From an uncultured Lachnospiraceae bacterium (GTDB lineage: Bacteria; Bacillota_A; Clostridia; Lachnospirales; Lachnospiraceae), in NCBI GenBank assembly GCA_910587495.1, contig CAJUMT010000066.1, forward strand, positions 1-15,855: a stretch of DNA of 15,855 nt, written 5' to 3'. Position numbers and translations under genes: made by a program. Positions 13,144 to 15,855 of the stretch are shown here, one piece after another. Every line of letters begins with the position of its first letter. Position 1 is the stretch's first letter. The notes beneath the pieces are model-generated. The model had not been told where the DNA came from. It worked only from the letters and a program-made list of their open reading frames with translations, and did not search any database.

Positions 13144-15777
13144 TCAGCCTTCATGGAACGCTTTCAGATACATTTCTTTCATCTCGGACATCAGCGGATA
13201 TCTCGGGTTTGCACCGGTACACTGGTCGTTGAATGCGTTCTCTACCATCTCGTCAAGGGTAGCCATGAAATCAGCTTCTTTGATGCCGTATTCTTTGATC
13301 GTTCTCTTGATGCCGACTCTCTTCTTAAGATCAGCAATCGCTTTGAGGAAGTTCTCGAATACTTCGTCATCATCTTTGCCTGTTATGCCGACAAATCTTG
13401 CAACTTCGCAGTATCTTTCTTTAGCATGCGGATACGGATACTGTGAGAAGGTTCCCATCTTCACCGGAGCCGGATCTGCGTTGTAGCGCATAACCAGTTC
13501 GATCAGCAGCGCGTTAGCGATACCGTGCGGCAGGTGATGATAAGCACCAAGCTTGTGAGCCATAGAGTGGCAGATTCCAAGGAATGCGTTTGCGAATGCC
13601 ATACCAGCCATAGTGGAAGCATTAGCCATTCTCTCTCTTGCAACCGGGTCAGCTTTCGCATCCGGAGCAGCGCTGTCATATGCGCGCGGAAGGAACTCAA
13701 AGATATTCTTGGTGGCTCTCAAAGCAATACCGTCTGTATAATCGGTAGCCATGATAGATACATATGCCTCAAGTGCATGGGTCAAAGCGTCAATACCGGA
13801 TGCGCTGGTAAGACCCTGCGGCTGGTTCATCATGAAATCAGTGTCGATGATTGCCATGTTCGGAAGCAGCTCATAATCAGCGATGGGCCATTTTGTACCT
13901 GTATCTGCATCTGTAATGATAGCAAACGGAGTAACCTCGGAACCTGTACCTGAAGAAGTGGGGATTGCTACGAACATAGCTTTCTGACCCATCTTCGGGA
14001 ATACATAGACTCTCTTACGGATATCCATGAAGTCCATAGCCAGGTCTTCAAAATTGCATTCCGGATGTTCAAACATAAGCCACATGATCTTGCCGGCGTC
14101 CATAGAAGAACCACCGCCCAGGGCGATAATTACATCAGGCTCAAATGCTTTCAGCTGTTCCAAACCTTTGCGTGCGATCTGGAGCGTCGGGTCCGGAGCT
14201 ACTTCATAGAAGCAAGCATGGGAAATGCCCATCTCGTCTAACAGGTCTGTGATCGGCTTTGTATATCCGTTCTTATAAAGGAAAGTATCAGTAACAATGA
14301 ATGCTCTCTTCTTATCGTAGTAAGTCTTCAGCTCATCCAACGCTACCGGCAGACAGCCTTTCTTGAAGTAAACCTTCTGAGGAGTCCTGAACCAAAGCAT
14401 ATTTTCTCTCCTTTCAGCAACGGTCTTGACATTAAGCAGATGTTTTACATTTACGTTCTCTGATACCGAGTTTCCTCCGTAAGAACCGCAGCCAAGAGTA
14501 AGCGACGGCGCCAACTTGAAGTTGTACAGGTCTCCGATACCACCCTGAGAAGACGGAGTATTCACAAGGATACGACAGGTCTTCATACGATCTGCATGCT
14601 GAGCCATCTTCTCTTTTTCTGCTGTATTGATATACAGGGAAGAAGTATGTCCGTATCCGCCGTCAGCTACAAGCTGCTCTGCCATATCAAGAGCGGTCTT
14701 AAAGTCAGGTGCTTTGTAAAGAGCCAGAACCGGTGAAAGTTTTTCATGTGCAAACGGTTCAGAAACATCTACAGAAGTCACTTCACCAATCAGGATCTTG
14801 GTATTCTCGGGTACGCTGAATCCTGCAATGCCTGCGATCGTAGCGGCTTTCTGGCCAACGATCTTCGGATTAACAGTACCTGCTTCGGTAAGGATGATCT
14901 TGCGAACTTTGTCCAGTTCGTCTTTGTTCAGGATATGGCATCCTCTCTTAACAAACTCCGCCCTTACATCATTATAGATATCTGCAACTGCCGTAACAGA
15001 CTGCTCGGATGCACAGATCATACCATTATCAAATGTCTTGGAATGGATTACGGAATATACAGCTGTCGGGATATCACAGCTGCTGTCCATGATAACAGGC
15101 GTATTTCCAGGACCTACGCCGATGGCAGGATTGCCTGAAGAATATGCAGCCTTTACCATACCGGGACCACCGGTAGCAAGGATCACGTCTACGGATTTCA
15201 TGATCAGATTGGAAAGTTCAATGGTCGGCTCGTCTACCCAGCCGATGATACCTTCCGGTGCGCCTGCCTTCACAGCAGCTTCCAAGATGATCTTTGCAGC
15301 TTCCACGGTACTCTTCTTTGCACGCGGATGCGGGCTGATGATGATCGCATTTCTGGTCTTTAAGCAGATCAGACATTTGAAGATAGCGGTAGAGGTCGGG
15401 TTCGTGGTCGGAATAACAGCGCCCACGAGACCAACCGGTTCTGCGACTTTCTTGATACCAAACGCAGTATCTTCTTCGATCACGCCGCAGGTCTTCACTT
15501 TCTTATATGCATTATACATATACTCAGCGGCATAGTGGTTCTTGATGACCTTATCTTCCACTACGCCCATGCCAGTCTCTTCACAAGCCATCTTAGCAAG
15601 CGGAATACGCTGTTTGTTAGCAGCCATGGCAGCCTCAAAGAAAATCTTATCTACCTGTTCCTGTGAGAAGGTAGCAAAAACTTTCTGAGCCTTCCTCATA
15701 GCAGCTATCTTTTCCTGCAGCTGCTGTTCCGGCGTCAACACTTCTGGTGTCTTTGTTGCTTCCTGTTTTGTTGCCAT
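13144..15777 (-). CDS. adhE: Bifunctional acetaldehyde-CoA/alcohol dehydrogenase AdhE
   Basis: An 877-aa fusion that reduces acetyl-CoA to acetaldehyde and then to ethanol, using two NADH and so balancing fermentation. The N-terminal aldehyde dehydrogenase half (about 15-450) has the catalytic Cys255 in NGMICASEQ and the ATGGPGMV nucleotide region. The C-terminal iron-dependent alcohol dehydrogenase half (about 465-870) has GGGSSMD (554-560) and iron ligands D663, H667, H737 and H751, spaced as in E. coli AdhE in both ligand pairs. Length is typical; such proteins form spirosome filaments. The start ATG (15775-15777) has a strong AGGAGG 7 bases upstream. A strong terminator follows, so the gene appears monocistronic within this window. 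Its promoter, and any Rex operator, lie beyond the contig end. Confidence 0.98.
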   Translation of the reverse strand: MATKQEATKTPEVLTPEQQLQEKIAAMRKAQKVFATFSQEQVDKIFFEAAMAANKQRIPLAKMACEETGMGVVEDKVIKNHYAAEYMYNAYKKVKTCGVIEEDTAFGIKKVAEPVGLVGAVIPTTNPTSTAIFKCLICLKTRNAIIISPHPRAKKSTVEAAKIILEAAVKAGAPEGIIGWVDEPTIELSNLIMKSVDVILATGGPGMVKAAYSSGNPAIGVGPGNTPVIMDSSCDIPTAVYSVIHSKTFDNGMICASEQSVTAVADIYNDVRAEFVKRGCHILNKDELDKVRKIILTEAGTVNPKIVGQKAATIAGIAGFSVPENTKILIGEVTSVDVSEPFAHEKLSPVLALYKAPDFKTALDMAEQLVADGGYGHTSSLYINTAEKEKMAQHADRMKTCRILVNTPSSQGGIGDLYNFKLAPSLTLGCGSYGGNSVSENVNVKHLLNVKTVAERRENMLWFRTPQKVYFKKGCLPVALDELKTYYDKKRAFIVTDTFLYKNGYTKPITDLLDEMGISHACFYEVAPDPTLQIARKGLEQLKAFEPDVIIALGGGSSMDAGKIMWLMFEHPECNFEDLAMDFMDIRKRVYVFPKMGQKAMFVAIPTSSGTGSEVTPFAIITDADTGTKWPIADYELLPNMAIIDTDFMMNQPQGLTSASGIDALTHALEAYVSIMATDYTDGIALRATKNIFEFLPRAYDSAAPDAKADPVARERMANASTMAGMAFANAFLGICHSMAHKLGAYHHLPHGIANALLIELVMRYNADPAPVKMGTFSQYPYPHAKERYCEVARFVGITGKDDDEVFENFLKAIADLKKRVGIKRTIKEYGIKEADFMATLDEMVENAFNDQCTGANPRYPLMSEMKEMYLKAFHEG

Positions 15778-15810
15778 AAATATCCTCCTATAATATTACT
15801 GTGAATTTAT

Positions 15811-15841
15811 ACGATAGCCGACCCTATGTCGGCGACCCTAT
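15811..15841. repeat. Overlapping direct and inverted repeats in the adhE leader
   Basis: CGACCCTAT occurs twice (15819-15827 and 15833-15841), and GCCGAC (15817-15822) pairs perfectly with GTCGGC (15828-15833) over a 5-nt loop. An outer GATA/TATC can extend it. This may be a leader hairpin of adhE or an artefact, since the sequencing adapter begins three bases later. Confidence 0.5.
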
Positions 15842-15843
15842 CT

Positions 15844-15855
15844 AGATCGGAAGAG
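15844..15855 (+). other. Residual Illumina adapter at the contig end
   Basis: The last 12 bases, AGATCGGAAGAG, are identical to the start of the standard TruSeq adapter. They are almost certainly not genomic. The contig probably ends at or just before 15843. Confidence 0.92.

Overview
This window is a 15.9 kb stretch of a low-to-mid GC Firmicute, most likely a spore-forming, fermenting member of the Clostridia (Lachnospiraceae-like). That placement rests on protein style: a CotJC-type spore coat/manganese catalase, a full bifunctional AdhE, the pyrH-frr-uppS-cdsA-dxr-rseP order, and purine-rich Shine-Dalgarno sequences before most genes. Every gene I can support lies on the minus strand, so transcription runs from the right end to the left. 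The right end is a contig end: the last 12 bases match the start of the Illumina TruSeq adapter.

Layout in transcription order. (1) adhE (13144-15777) with a strong intrinsic terminator. (2) A small sporulation-flavoured pair: an unrecognised 57-aa ORF (12866-13039) and a cotJC gene (12286-12849) that lacks the usual N-terminal ~28 residues. (3) A glycolytic group, gpmI (10574-12112), an unnamed 433-aa protein (9249-10550) and eno (7891-9195). The unnamed protein reads as a sigma-factor-like cytoplasmic part, a very acidic tract, one membrane helix, a Pro-Glu linker and an external SH3 domain. (4) A maintenance pair, maf and dtd (7177-7752, 6636-7094), behind a promoter embedded in three copies of a 16-bp motif. 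(5) The conserved pyrH-frr-uppS-cdsA-dxr-rseP cluster (UMP kinase, ribosome recycling, undecaprenyl-PP synthesis, CDP-diacylglycerol, MEP isoprenoid entry, site-2 protease), followed by ychF. (6) At the left end, tandem Spo0A-box-like sites and perhaps the first codons of another gene.

How they fit together: the cluster couples nucleotide supply, translation recycling, and isoprenoid and phospholipid supply for the envelope. Dxr makes MEP for isoprenoids, UppS turns isoprenoid units into the lipid carrier for the cell wall, and CdsA makes the phospholipid precursor. GpmI and Eno catalyse consecutive steps from 3-phosphoglycerate to phosphoenolpyruvate, and AdhE disposes of acetyl-CoA and NADH as ethanol.

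The least explained parts are: the sigma-like/SH3 membrane protein between gpmI and eno; two copies of a ~97-nt structured element filling the pyrH-frr and cdsA-dxr gaps, with base changes that keep pairing; the triple 16-bp motif before maf; and a hairpin that covers part of the eno ribosome binding site. I saw no tRNA, rRNA, CRISPR array or insertion sequence. No gene-free stretch exceeds 300 bases.
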